Under the pieces are notes generated by a model. The model did not search any database and had not been told where the DNA came from. It worked only from the letters and a program-made list of their open reading frames with translations. A stretch of 64,000 nucleotides of DNA from assembly GCA_002238865.1 (NCBI GenBank), contig MPNE01000001.1:248001-312000 (forward strand). The letters run 5' to 3'. Made by a program: the position numbers and the translations under genes. The stretch comes from Gemmatimonadetes bacterium bin94. GTDB lineage: Bacteria > Gemmatimonadota > Gemmatimonadetes > Longimicrobiales > Gaopeijiaceae. Positions 34,461-45,610 of the stretch are shown piece by piece. Within the stretch, counting starts at the first letter, position 1; each line of letters begins with the position of its first letter.

Positions 34461-36032
34461 ATGCTCGTGGGCATCCCTTCGGAGATCAAGAAGAACGAAT
34501 ACAGGATCGCACTGACCCCTGCCGGCGCGGAAGCTCTGACCGGGGCGGGAAACGAGGTGCTGGTCCAGGCTGGCAGCGGCGAAGACAGCGGTTTTACCGA
34601 CGACTTCTACGAGGAGGCCGGAGCCGAGATCGTCGCGAGCGCGGAAGAGGTGTGGAAGCGCGCGGAGATGATCATGAAGGTGAAGGAGCCGCTCACCTCC
34701 GAGCTGTCCATGATCCGCAAGGGACAGCTCCTTTTCTGCTACTTCCACTTCGCCGCTTCCGAGCACCTGACGCAGGCGATCGTGGACAGTGGGGCGGTTG
34801 CCATCGCATACGAGACAGTCGGCCCGGAGGACGGGGACCTTCCGCTTCTGACGCCGATGAGTGAAGTGGCGGGCCGGATGGCGGTCCAGGAGGGGGCCAA
34901 GTACCTGGGGCGGCCGTCGGGGGGATCGGGGATTCTGCTGGGTGGTGTCCCGGGTGTGCTGCCGGCCAAGGTGCTCGTCCTGGGCGGGGGCGTGGTCGGA
35001 ACCCAGGCGGCACTGATGGCGGCTGGCCTGGGGGCGCGTGTCGCCATCCTGGACGTGTCCCTTCCGCGGCTCCGCCACCTCAGCGAAGTCATGCCCGCCA
35101 ACGTCAACCTTCTCTACTCCACCCGGTACGCCGTGCGCAAGCAGCTGCGCGATTCCGACCTGGTGATCGGTGCCGTCCTCGTGCCCGGGAAAAAGGCGCC
35201 GGGGCTCGTGACGCGTGCGGATCTTGCGTCGATGCGGCGGGGATCGGTCATCGTTGACGTGGCCGTGGACCAGGGGGGCTGCGTGGAGACGATCCGCCCC
35301 ACGACGCACGAGGATCCGGTGTACGAGCTCGACGGGGTGATCCACTACGGCGTGACGAATATTCCGGGTGCGGTGCCGCGCACCTCGACGCTGGCGCTCA
35401 CCAACGCGACCCTGCCGTACGCGTTGCAACTCGCCCGCCTTGGCTGGCAGCGTGCTTGCGAGATCGATCCGGATCTTGCCAGAGGGATCAACGTGGCCGG
35501 CGGCAGGGTGATCCACCCGGGAGTTGCCGAGGCGTTCGGGATGACGGCCGGGCCACTTGGCGCCGCGCAACCACCCGGTGGACCGGGTGCCCGGGAAACC
35601 GTGCGTTTCAAGCGTTTGCCCACCAACCCCGACCTCCCATTGCCCTCCCGGGAGACGGAGGAAGCCGCCGGGTTCGACGTTCGCAGCTGCGAGACCTTCC
35701 GGCTGAAGCCCGGCGCCATACACGCGGCGCCCACCGGGCTCGTGATGGAACTCCCCCCGGGGATGGAGTGTCAGGTCAGGCCCAGGTCCGGTCTGGCGGC
35801 CCGTCACGGGGTGACTCTCCCGAACAGCCCGGGCACGATCGACTCCGACTACAGGGGTGAACTCCGGGTCCTGATCCAGAACCTGGGCCCGAAGACGGTC
35901 GAGATCCGCCGCGGCGACCGGATCGCCCAGCTCGTTTTCGGCTATTGCCTGGCACCGCGAGTCGAAGAAGTCTCCACGCTCTCGGACACGGTGCGCGGTT
36001 CGGGCGGTTTCGGGAGTACGGGCGTGAAATGA
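34461..36032 (+). CDS. Alanine dehydrogenase-dUTPase fusion protein
   Basis: A 523-residue single frame with two complete enzymes. Residues 1-~365 are alanine dehydrogenase (Ald): substrate residues Lys75 (MKVKEPL) and His96 (YFHFAAS), Rossmann GGGVVG 175-180, Asp270 (VDVAVDQGG). A ~15-residue Gly/Pro/Ala linker follows. Residues ~381-523 are a trimeric-type dUTPase (Dut) with all five motifs: AAGFDV 402-407, PRSGLA 441-446, GTIDSDYRGEL 458-468, RRGDRIAQLVF 483-493, RGSGGFGSTG 512-521. Ald interconverts alanine and pyruvate/ammonia with NAD; Dut hydrolyses dUTP to dUMP. No stop lies between; an in-frame GTG at 35601 could in principle start Dut alone. The fusion is unusual. Confidence 0.9.
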   Translation: MLVGIPSEIKKNEYRIALTPAGAEALTGAGNEVLVQAGSGEDSGFTDDFYEEAGAEIVASAEEVWKRAEMIMKVKEPLTSELSMIRKGQLLFCYFHFAASEHLTQAIVDSGAVAIAYETVGPEDGDLPLLTPMSEVAGRMAVQEGAKYLGRPSGGSGILLGGVPGVLPAKVLVLGGGVVGTQAALMAAGLGARVAILDVSLPRLRHLSEVMPANVNLLYSTRYAVRKQLRDSDLVIGAVLVPGKKAPGLVTRADLASMRRGSVIVDVAVDQGGCVETIRPTTHEDPVYELDGVIHYGVTNIPGAVPRTSTLALTNATLPYALQLARLGWQRACEIDPDLARGINVAGGRVIHPGVAEAFGMTAGPLGAAQPPGGPGARETVRFKRLPTNPDLPLPSRETEEAAGFDVRSCETFRLKPGAIHAAPTGLVMELPPGMECQVRPRSGLAARHGVTLPNSPGTIDSDYRGELRVLIQNLGPKTVEIRRGDRIAQLVFGYCLAPRVEEVSTLSDTVRGSGGFGSTGVK

Positions 36033-36121
36033 TTCGGTGAATGCGGTAGGTTACAACGTGGCCGAGGTGTTCATCCGCGAAGAGTTCCTTGAACCCGAGC
36101 CCGTGCGGCTCACCGTGACAC

Positions 36122-37165
36122 TTGCCCCCAATTCACAGTTGGTTCAGTTCGAAGCGGCTGGTTCCCACAAGCGATATCGGCGTGGATCTCGGGACCGCCA
36201 ACACACTGGTATGCGTGAAGGGCGAAGGAGTGGTGCTCAGCGAACCCTCTGTCGTCGCGGTGGAGCGGGGAACCAAGCGGATCATGAGTGTCGGGCTCGA
36301 GGCCAAGCGCATGCTCGGCCGGACGCCGGAGGGGATCGAAGCCGTGCGTCCGCTCAAGGACGGCGTGATTGCGGATGTCGATGTCACCGAGCTCATGCTG
36401 CGGCACTTCCTCAAGCAGGTGATGGCGAAACGCATCTTTCGAATCAAGCCCCGGGTCGTGGTAGGGGTGCCGTCGGGGATCACTGAACTCGAACGGCGGG
36501 CCGTACGCTCTTCGGCACAGTCCGCCGGAGCAAACGAAGTGTACATGGTCGCCGAGCCCATGGCCGCCGCCATCGGTGTGGGGCTGCCGATCGAGACGCC
36601 GAGGGGCAACATGGTCATTGACATCGGCGGCGGCACGACCGAGATCGCGGTGATCGCGCTTTCCGGGATCGTCGCCGACACCTCCATCCGGATCGGCGGG
36701 GATGAGCTGGACCAGTCCATCGTCACCTTCCTCCGCAAGAACTACAATCTGCTGATCGGGGAACCCACCGCCGAGGCCATCAAGATGCAGATCGGCTCGG
36801 CGATCGAAACGGACAATGAGCGGGAGATGGAGGTGAAGGGCAGGGACCTCGTGTCCGGGATTCCCAAGATGGTGCTCATCCACTCACAAGAGATCCGTGA
36901 GTGTCTGCAGGAACCCCTCCGGTCGATCGTCGAGGCGGTGCGATCGGCACTGGAGATCACGCCGCCGGAGTTGGCATCCGATATCGTCGACTATGGAATC
37001 GTGATGACGGGTGGGGGGGCGCTGATCCGCGGTCTCGACAGGCTGATCGCACTCGAGACCAATTTGCCGATTCATGTGGACGACGAGCCGATGACGTGTG
37101 TGGTGCGGGGGGCGGGACACATCCTGGAGGACTTCCCGAAATACCGCCCGGTGCTCAGGGCATAG
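36122..37165 (+). CDS. mreB: Rod shape-determining protein MreB
   Basis: A 347-residue actin homologue forming cytoplasmic filaments that guide side-wall synthesis. The ATP-binding phosphate-1 loop GVDLGTANTLVCVKGEGVVL and phosphate-2 MVIDIGGGTTEIAVIALSG are present, as is the adenosine motif VMTGGGALIRGLD. TTG 36122 is the likely start: it gives a normal-length amphipathic N-terminus with WFSSKRL. It heads the shape cluster mreB-mreC-mreD-mrdA-rodA. Confidence 0.95.
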   Translation: MPPIHSWFSSKRLVPTSDIGVDLGTANTLVCVKGEGVVLSEPSVVAVERGTKRIMSVGLEAKRMLGRTPEGIEAVRPLKDGVIADVDVTELMLRHFLKQVMAKRIFRIKPRVVVGVPSGITELERRAVRSSAQSAGANEVYMVAEPMAAAIGVGLPIETPRGNMVIDIGGGTTEIAVIALSGIVADTSIRIGGDELDQSIVTFLRKNYNLLIGEPTAEAIKMQIGSAIETDNEREMEVKGRDLVSGIPKMVLIHSQEIRECLQEPLRSIVEAVRSALEITPPELASDIVDYGIVMTGGGALIRGLDRLIALETNLPIHVDDEPMTCVVRGAGHILEDFPKYRPVLRA

Positions 37166-37230
37166 CCCGGGGCCCAGGCGGGCATGCGACAAGAGTACCT
37201 TCCAACCGCGGGAATGAAGGAGCGAGAAGG

Positions 37231-38100
37231 ATGGGGGGGCACATCAAGCGGGGCAGGCGGGCCGGACGAACGGATCTGCTTGCCGTCTCCGGGTTCATCG
37301 TGGCATCCCTTATCGTCATCAATCTGCCCGCCGGCCCACAGCGCGACGTCGGACACTTCATTCGGCAAACCGTTCTGAGGCCGTTTATCGGCGTTAATGC
37401 ACTGCTGACCCGGACGCAGGCGCGGGCCAGGGACTTCGATACCCTGCGCGCCCAGATGGATACGACGATGGCGTTGGTTGCGGCGCAGAGGACGCTCGCC
37501 GAAGAGAACCGGCAGTTGCGCGGAGTTCTGTCCCTCAAGGACCGCGCGCCAAGCCGATTCGTTTCGGCCACGGTGATCCGCTCCGGGAGTTCCGGATCGG
37601 CGAGCGTGTTCCATCTGGACGCCGGTTCGATCGACGGCGTTCGCCCCTTCAACGCGGTAATCACGGAGAGGGGACTGCTGGGGCAGGTCCAGGAAGTGTT
37701 CCCCGAATACTCCCTGGCCTATGACTGGTCGCACCCCGATTTCAGGGTGTCGGCGATGACGCCCGATGGCCGCGGTCATGGGCTGGTCGAAGCGGCGCGG
37801 GGTGCTTTCCGGGAGCAGGACCGCCTTGTGCTCGGTGGAACGGCCTACCTTTCGGATCTGGAGCCAGGGACCGAGCTCCTGACCTCGGGGCGTGGCGGAG
37901 CCTTCCCGAGAGGCATTCGGATTGGCAGTATCGTCGGGGTGGCCGAAACGTCGGCCGGCTGGAGCAAGAGCTACTATGTCGACCCGGTGGTATACCCGGG
38001 AGCAGTGACCCACGCCGTGGCCGACATCGGAGTTGCCGGCGGCATGCTCGCCGCCCTGGCGGACAGCGCCGCGGCCCCGTCGCGGGAAGGTTCCCGGTGA
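37231..38100 (+). CDS. mreC: Rod shape-determining protein MreC
   Basis: A 289-residue bitopic membrane protein. A basic start is followed by a membrane helix (LLAVSGFIVASLIVINL), then a coiled coil (~60-95, including AAQRTLAEENRQLRGVLSL). A beta-rich extracytoplasmic domain has VITERGLLGQVQEV and FPRGIRIGSIVGV. MreC links MreB filaments to PBP2. The ATG at 37231 follows GAAGGAG at some distance. The stop overlaps the GTG of mreD. Confidence 0.92.
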   Translation: MGGHIKRGRRAGRTDLLAVSGFIVASLIVINLPAGPQRDVGHFIRQTVLRPFIGVNALLTRTQARARDFDTLRAQMDTTMALVAAQRTLAEENRQLRGVLSLKDRAPSRFVSATVIRSGSSGSASVFHLDAGSIDGVRPFNAVITERGLLGQVQEVFPEYSLAYDWSHPDFRVSAMTPDGRGHGLVEAARGAFREQDRLVLGGTAYLSDLEPGTELLTSGRGGAFPRGIRIGSIVGVAETSAGWSKSYYVDPVVYPGAVTHAVADIGVAGGMLAALADSAAAPSREGSR

Positions 38101-38566
38101 GGATTCGGGAAGTCCTGCTGGTTTCCTGTCTCATCCTCACCCACCTGTTTCTTCGCACTGCCCTGGGATTCGGAAAGGCCGCGCCGGATCTGTTCATCGT
38201 GGCCCTTCTCGTCGGAAGCCGCACCCTTGGTGTCGGCGCAGGCGCCGGGCTGGGGTTCGTTCTGGGCCTGGTGGAGGACGCATTCTCGATGAGGGCCTTC
38301 GGGTCCAGCGCGTTCGCCATGACGCTGGTCGGAGCCTTCGGCGCGAAGTCTCGCGACTACTTCGTCGGTGATTCCATGGGCTTCCTGGTCACCTTCTTTT
38401 TGCTCGGGACCTGGGGCCGGGACCTTCTCGCCTGGGTGGTCACCGAAGCGTCCGTCCGTCCGGCCTTCCAGGATCACCTGTTGATTGAAGCTCCCCTCCT
38501 GGCCCTCTACGCGACGATCGTCGGCCTCGCCGCGCGGTCGCTCTTCCTCCCACGCCGGAAGAGAGG

Positions 38567-38570
<4 letters not shown>
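38097..38570 (+). CDS. mreD: Rod shape-determining protein MreD
   Basis: A 157-residue integral membrane protein with about five hydrophobic helices (e.g. LFIVALLVGSRTLGVGAGAG). MreD sequences vary, but position and topology are clear. The GTG start overlaps the mreC stop, and the stop overlaps the mrdA ATG. Confidence 0.85.
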
Positions 38571-40410
<1,840 letters not shown>

Positions 40411-40411
<1 letters not shown>

Positions 40412-41646
40412 TGAAGGCGAGACCCACGTGGCTCGACGAGGGGGGGTTCACGGCCACCGTACTGGTGCTGTCTCTGGTCGGCGTGGCGATGATCTACTCG
40501 GCGGGGGTTCTGGAGGTGCCCAGCCGGATCACCGAGGGTCTGTGGTTGCGCCAGGGCTTCTTTCTCGGGGCGGGAATCGTCGGCTTGCTGCTGGTTTCCC
40601 GATTCCCGTCGCGAATGTTCGAGTGGGCGGCGATGCCCGCCTATGTCCTCGCGGTCGGTGTGCTTGCGGTCACCCTGGTCGTGGGAAGCGGGGCCGGAAC
40701 GGCCGAGGGAGTGAAGAGCTTCCTGTCGATCGGCGGCTTCCGCTTTCAGCCGGCCGAGGCGGCGAAGATCGCGACCGTGCTCGCCCTGGCCGTTCTTCTC
40801 GCTCGCCGTGACGATCCGCCCCGGTACCTGAGGGACCTGCTCACGCCCGCAGCCCTTGTGGCTGTCCCGTTGGTCCTCGTTCTGCTCCAGCCCGACCTGG
40901 GGACGGCGCTGGCTTTCGTCGGGATCTTTTTCGCAATGATCTTCTGGGCGAGGACCCCGTGGCCGCTCATCATCTTCGCCGCGTCACCGGGCGTGGCCCT
41001 CATTCTGGCATACAGCGCCCGGGTGTGGTCGGTGTATATCGTGCTCCTTGCCATCGGGCTGTACCTCTACCGCTACCGGCTCTATCTGGTCGAGTCCGTG
41101 AGCGTCATCCTCGCGAACGTCGCCGCGGGAGCTGTCGCACAGCCTCTGTGGAACTCGCTGGCCGATTATCAACGCAACCGCCTGCTCGTGTTTCTCGATC
41201 CGGGACTGGACCCGCGGGACGCCGGCTGGCAGCTGATTCAGTCGAAGGTGGCGGTCGGGAGCGGCGGCTTGCTGGGGAAGGGGTTCACCGCCGGCACCCA
41301 GAAACGGCTGGCGTTCATTCCCGAACAGCACACCGACTTCATCTTCAGCGTACTTGGGGAGGAGTTCGGGTTCATCGGCACCTTGCTGCTTCTGGCGCTC
41401 TTCGGATTCCTTTTCCTGAGGATGATCCGCATGGCGGAAGCCGCCAGGACTCCGTTTGCCGGAATGTTCATCTTCGGTATTTTAGGAATCTGGTTCACTC
41501 ACGTCTTCATTAACGTGGGCATGACCGTGGGCGTGGTCCCGATCACGGGGATTCCTCTCCCGTTCATCAGCTACGGCGGGTCCTTCCTGTTGATGTCGTG
41601 GCTGGCCGCCGCTACGGTGGTGGCGGTGGCCAACGCGGACCCTTGA
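40411..41646 (+). CDS. rodA: RodA (SEDS peptidoglycan glycosyltransferase)
   Basis: A 411-residue polytopic SEDS protein (about ten helices) that polymerises glycan strands from lipid II. Landmarks include FQPAEAAKIATVLALAV, LLQPDLGTALAF, GLLGKGFTAGTQ, PEQHTDFIFSVLGEEFGFIG and the end GIPLPFISYGGS. The start is ATG 40411 (TGATG overlap with mrdA); a GTG one codon earlier also fits. It ends the shape operon, with accD following closely. Confidence 0.94.
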
Positions 41647-41684
41647 CCACCGGATTACCGGATCCACAAGGCGAAGGCGGAAGA

Positions 41685-42542
41685 TTGACCTGGTTCCGAA
41701 AGCAGAAGAAGCCCCTCACGTCCGAGGACCGTCGGGATCTCCCGCAGGATGTCTTCGAGAAGTGTGACGGTTGCGGAGAGATCCTCTACGGCGAGCGGCT
41801 GGCGCGGAACCTGGGCGTGTGCCCGGAGTGCGGCAATCACTTTCGGATTTCCGCTGTACGTTACGTCGAACTGCTGGCCGATCCGGATTCCTTCGAAGAG
41901 GAGGACGTCGACATGACGAGCGGCGACCCCCTCGGCTTCACCGACCTCAAGGCCTACAGCGACAGGCTCAGAGCGGCCCGGCGCCGGACGGGGCGAAACG
42001 AAGCCGTCATCACCGGACGGGGCCGCATCGAGGGCATCCCGGTCGCTCTGGCCGTGATGGACTTCAGCTTTATCGGAGGGTCGATGGGGTCTGTCGTGGG
42101 CGAGAAGATCGCTCGTGCCGGACGGGACGCGCTGGATCGCGAGATTCCCCTCGTTGTGGTGACCGCATCGGGGGGTGCGCGCATGATGGAGGGGATCTTC
42201 TCCCTCATGCAGATGGCCAAGACGTCCTCGGTGCTGGCCCGGCTCCACGAGCGCGGCCTCCCCTACATTTCGGTCCTCACCGATCCCACGACCGGAGGGG
42301 TCACGGCTTCCTACGCGATGCTCGGGGACGTCAACCTGGCCGAGCCCGGCGCGCTGATCGGCTTTGCCGGCCCCCGGGTGATCGGCGAGACCATCAAGCA
42401 GGAGTTGCCGGCCGGCTTCCAGAGCGCCGAATTCCTGGAGGAGCACGGCATGGTGGACCGCGTCATCGACCGTCGCGAGCTGAAGGGCGCGATCGCACAG
42501 CTGCTCCGCCACTCTCGCGAAGGCTGGAGGCCTTGGGGCTGA
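41685..42542 (+). CDS. accD: Acetyl-CoA carboxylase carboxyltransferase subunit beta
   Basis: A 285-residue beta subunit making malonyl-CoA for fatty acid synthesis. The N-terminal zinc ribbon has Cys27, Cys30, Cys46, Cys49 (CDGCG..CPECG). Crotonase-fold motifs are GSMGSVVGEKIARA, TASGGARMMEG and TDPTTGGVTASYAMLGD. TTG 41685 was chosen (GGCGGAAGA upstream, homology start WFRKQKK); an in-frame TTG right after rodA (41643) is possible. The alpha subunit accA is not in the window. Confidence 0.94.
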   Translation: MTWFRKQKKPLTSEDRRDLPQDVFEKCDGCGEILYGERLARNLGVCPECGNHFRISAVRYVELLADPDSFEEEDVDMTSGDPLGFTDLKAYSDRLRAARRRTGRNEAVITGRGRIEGIPVALAVMDFSFIGGSMGSVVGEKIARAGRDALDREIPLVVVTASGGARMMEGIFSLMQMAKTSSVLARLHERGLPYISVLTDPTTGGVTASYAMLGDVNLAEPGALIGFAGPRVIGETIKQELPAGFQSAEFLEEHGMVDRVIDRRELKGAIAQLLRHSREGWRPWG

Positions 42543-42571
42543 CGACACCCCGCACGGTAGCGGACCCCCTC

Positions 42572-43852
42572 ATGGAGACCCTCTTTCCGGGGGCTCCAAG
42601 CGCAGTCGAATGGGGCCTGGACCGCATGCAGGCGGCGCTGGCCGAACTTGACAACCCCCACCTGCGCTACAGGACCCTGCACGTCGGCGGAACCAACGGA
42701 AAGGGATCGGTTGCGTCAACGTGGGCGTCGGTGCTGCAGCGGCACGGTGATCGCGCGGGGCTGTACACGTCGCCTCACCTCTGTTCCTTCCGGGAGCGCA
42801 TCATGATCGACGGCACGCCCGTCTCCGCCGACCGCGTGACGGCCACCGCCCGGCGCCTCCGGCCACTGGCGCGGCGCCAGCGGATGTCGCTCTTCGAGGC
42901 GTGCACCCTTCTGGCGCTGGAGATCTTCGCGGAGGAAGACGTGGATAGCGCGTGCATCGAGGTCGGTCTGGGGGGACGCCTCGACGCGACCAACGTGATC
43001 AGGCCCGAGGTCACCGCCATCACCAATGTGGCGCTGGACCACCAGGAGTATCTGGGAGACTCCCTCGCGCAGATCGCCGCCGAGAAGGCGGGGATCATCA
43101 AGCCCGGCATCCCCGTGGTCACCGCGGAAGACCGACCCGCCGCGCTGGCCGTGCTGAAGGCCCGGGCGAGGGACGTTGGTGCGCCGTTTCACCGGATCGA
43201 GCGCTGGCGCGACATCTCCGGACTGGGCCTCGGACGGCGCGGAACCCGATTCAGGCTCGGTACCGGCGGGCATGCGGGCCTGGAGCTGGAGACACCTCTT
43301 CCCGGGTCCCACCAGGCGATCAACGCGGCGTTGGCGGTGCGTGCTCTGGAGTGCCTGGCGAAGCCCCCGTCGCGGGAAGCGGTACGCGAGGGTGTCGCAA
43401 GGGTGAGGTGGCCCGGCCGGGGGCAGATCCACCGGCTCGCCGGTCGCCACTTCATTTTCGACGTGGCTCACAACCGGGCCGCAGTGTCCGCGCTGGCGCG
43501 GGTGCTGGCCGATATGGCGCCGCCCCGGCCCCTGGTCGTTCTTGCCGGGATTCTCGGGGACAAGGACTGGTCAAGAATGCTGCCCCCGCTGGTGGATCTG
43601 GCCGACCGCGTCGTTTTCACCATACCGTCCTCGGCGCCGGCGGAACGGCATTGGAACCCGCGCGTGGCGGCGGAGGAGGTGGGTGGCGGCGTCCCCATCG
43701 ACATCGAGGGCGAAATGGGCGCCGCGGTCGAGCGGGCGAGCGCGCTGGCGGGCGGCGGCACGGTGGTTGTGACGGGGTCGTGCCACACGGTGGGAGATGC
43801 GCTCCTTGTTCTGGGGCATGACCCATTCGGTGGCGGGGAGCCGGGCCGATGA
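42572..43852 (+). CDS. folC: Folylpolyglutamate/dihydrofolate synthase
   Basis: A 426-residue Mur-ligase-like enzyme adding glutamate to folates. The P-loop is GGTNGKGSVAS 38-48. LYTSPHLCSFRERI, LDATNVIRPEV, ITNVALDHQEYLG and EKAGIIKPGIPVV are classic. The ATG at 42572 fits homology but has no Shine-Dalgarno; GGAGG at 42526-42530 would suit a non-ATG start near 42539 that overlaps accD. The accD-folC pairing is common. Confidence 0.93.
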   Translation: METLFPGAPSAVEWGLDRMQAALAELDNPHLRYRTLHVGGTNGKGSVASTWASVLQRHGDRAGLYTSPHLCSFRERIMIDGTPVSADRVTATARRLRPLARRQRMSLFEACTLLALEIFAEEDVDSACIEVGLGGRLDATNVIRPEVTAITNVALDHQEYLGDSLAQIAAEKAGIIKPGIPVVTAEDRPAALAVLKARARDVGAPFHRIERWRDISGLGLGRRGTRFRLGTGGHAGLELETPLPGSHQAINAALAVRALECLAKPPSREAVREGVARVRWPGRGQIHRLAGRHFIFDVAHNRAAVSALARVLADMAPPRPLVVLAGILGDKDWSRMLPPLVDLADRVVFTIPSSAPAERHWNPRVAAEEVGGGVPIDIEGEMGAAVERASALAGGGTVVVTGSCHTVGDALLVLGHDPFGGGEPGR

Positions 43853-43883
43853 GCCGCGCGGCACCCGTTTCGACGGCGGGACA

Positions 43884-43911
43884 TTGAATTTCCACCCTCG
43901 CCGGTTAGATT
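43884..43911 (+). promoter_or_regulatory. Candidate hisS promoter, leaderless type
   Basis: TTGAAT (43884-43889), a 16-base spacer, TAGATT (43906-43911). The hisS ATG at 43920 would lie about two bases after the transcript start, and no Shine-Dalgarno is present. Confidence 0.5.
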
Positions 43912-43919
43912 CGCAGCCC

Positions 43920-45278
43920 ATGCCCCCCGCAAGATCCTTCTCCAGACTTCCCGGTTTTCGCGACTTTGTCCCCGGCGACCTCGCGCTCCGCAATCACATC
44001 TTCGATACCTGGCGCCGTGTTTCGCGGGGGTACGGCTTCAGGGAGTACGACGGGCCGCCTCTGGAGCCCCTGGACCTCTACATCGAGAAGAGCGGCCCCG
44101 AGATCGTCGAACAGCTCTACAGCTTCGACGACAAGGGCGGTCGTCAGATTACGCTCCGCCCCGAGATGACCCCGACGCTGGCGAGGATACTGGCGGGCCG
44201 CAGCCGCGGAATGCCGAAGCCGATCCGATGGTTCTCGATGCCGCAGCTCTTCCGCTACGAGCGCAGCCAACGGGGCCGGCTGCGTGAGCACTTCCAGCTG
44301 AACGTCGACATCGTGGGCGACGCCGGGGTCGCTGCCGACGCCGAAGTCCTCGCCGTGGCCATCGACGCCGTGCGCGGCCTCGGGCTTGGCGACGACGACT
44401 TCGTGGCCAGGGTGAACGACCGCCGGCTGGTTGCCGAGGTTCTTGCCGCCGCGGGCGTCGATGCTGACGGGCATGCGGCTTGCCTTGGCGTGATCGACAA
44501 GGCGGGCAGGGCCGGTGTGGCGAAGACGCGCATCGGCCTGGAAGCTCTCGGACTGGACGAGTCGGCGGTCGCGACGCTGACCGAGCTTGTGGCCGACGGT
44601 TCCTGGGAACAGTTGGGGCGCCGGTTCCGTGACGTGACGCCGGTCCGGGAAGCCATGGAGCCCCTCGAGGAGCACGCGGCAATCCTGGGCGCGATGGGGC
44701 TGGGCGACTATCTGCACTTCGATTTCACCGTCGTGAGGGGCCTTGCCTACTACACCGGCATCGTGTTCGAACTCTTCGACCGCGCGGGGGAGATGCGTGC
44801 GATCTGCGGCGGTGGCCGCTACGACCGGCTCCTCGAACTGGTTGGGGGCGAGCCGCTCCCCGCCGTCGGTTTCGGCATGGGCGATGTCGTGCTTGGCGAG
44901 CTTCTGCGGGACATGGGGCTCGTGCCGGACGCGACGCCCTCCTGCGACTACCATGTGATCTGGGTGGGGCCGGAGCAGCGTGCGCTGGGACTTCGGGCCA
45001 GCCATCGGCTGCGGGCGGCGGGTTATTCGGTGATGTACTCGCTGAGGACCCAGGGCGTGGGCAGGCAGTTGAAGGAGGCGAGCCGGAACGGGGCGGCGCG
45101 TGCGGTCATCATCGGCCCGAGCGAAGCGGCCGCAGGGTCTGCCACAGTCCGGGATCTGACGACTGGACGGCAGGAAGTCGTGCCGCTGGACGCGCTGACC
45201 GCGTCGGTACAAGCGTCGTCGGGGGGCTCGCAGGCCGAACCCCCCGGTCCGCCATCGCCCGGAGGGGACAGGACATGA
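43920..45278 (+). CDS. hisS: Histidyl-tRNA synthetase
   Basis: A 452-residue class II synthetase. Motif 1 region FREYDGPPLEPLDLY, TLRPEMTPTLARI and motif 2 WFSMPQLFRYERSQRGR..FQLN are present. HisA-type motifs read RGLAYYTGIVFELFDR and GGGRYDRLLELVGG. The C-terminal anticodon-binding domain follows, with a ~25-residue Ser/Pro/Gly tail. The start at 43920 sits at the end of a leaderless-type promoter. Confidence 0.95.
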   Translation: MPPARSFSRLPGFRDFVPGDLALRNHIFDTWRRVSRGYGFREYDGPPLEPLDLYIEKSGPEIVEQLYSFDDKGGRQITLRPEMTPTLARILAGRSRGMPKPIRWFSMPQLFRYERSQRGRLREHFQLNVDIVGDAGVAADAEVLAVAIDAVRGLGLGDDDFVARVNDRRLVAEVLAAAGVDADGHAACLGVIDKAGRAGVAKTRIGLEALGLDESAVATLTELVADGSWEQLGRRFRDVTPVREAMEPLEEHAAILGAMGLGDYLHFDFTVVRGLAYYTGIVFELFDRAGEMRAICGGGRYDRLLELVGGEPLPAVGFGMGDVVLGELLRDMGLVPDATPSCDYHVIWVGPEQRALGLRASHRLRAAGYSVMYSLRTQGVGRQLKEASRNGAARAVIIGPSEAAAGSATVRDLTTGRQEVVPLDALTASVQASSGGSQAEPPGPPSPGGDRT

Positions 45279-45610
45279 CCGCGACGGAACCCCGGCGCGA
45301 CCCCGGCGAGGAAGAGACCCGCATCGCCCGGGCAGCGATGAGCCGCGCAATCCGGCGGCTCAACCTCCTGGAAGCGATCCTTCTCGGCGCGTCGGTGGTC
45401 GCTGCGGTCGCGGGGGGCTGGCTGGCGGCCCTGCTGGCACGAAGCGCATTCGGCTTCCCCCTCGGGACCACGTGGCTGTTCGCGTCGCTGCTGCTGTTTG
45501 CGATACCGGCGGCGCTGGCCTGGACGATGGAGAGGCGCGGACGGTACGCGCAGCCGAAGATGGACATCAAGGGAACCTCTGACGATTCGCCCGGGAGGGG
45601 CGGTGGCTGA
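45275..45610 (+). CDS. Small two-helix membrane protein
   Basis: A 111-residue protein of unrecognised family. An acidic/basic N-terminus of ~32 residues is followed by two membrane helices (NLLEAILLGASVVAAVAGGW and WLFASLLLFAIPAALAW), then a polar tail. It overlaps the hisS stop (ATGA), and its stop overlaps the proS ATG, so it is embedded between two tRNA synthetase genes. The hairpin layout recalls AtpI/AtpZ-size proteins, but no motif supports that. Confidence 0.65.
   Translation: MTATEPRRDPGEEETRIARAAMSRAIRRLNLLEAILLGASVVAAVAGGWLAALLARSAFGFPLGTTWLFASLLLFAIPAALAWTMERRGRYAQPKMDIKGTSDDSPGRGGG

Noticed and set aside
36033-36121. Promoter for mreB in the gap after the Ald-Dut gene
   Set aside because: No -35/-10 pair with acceptable spacing could be identified.
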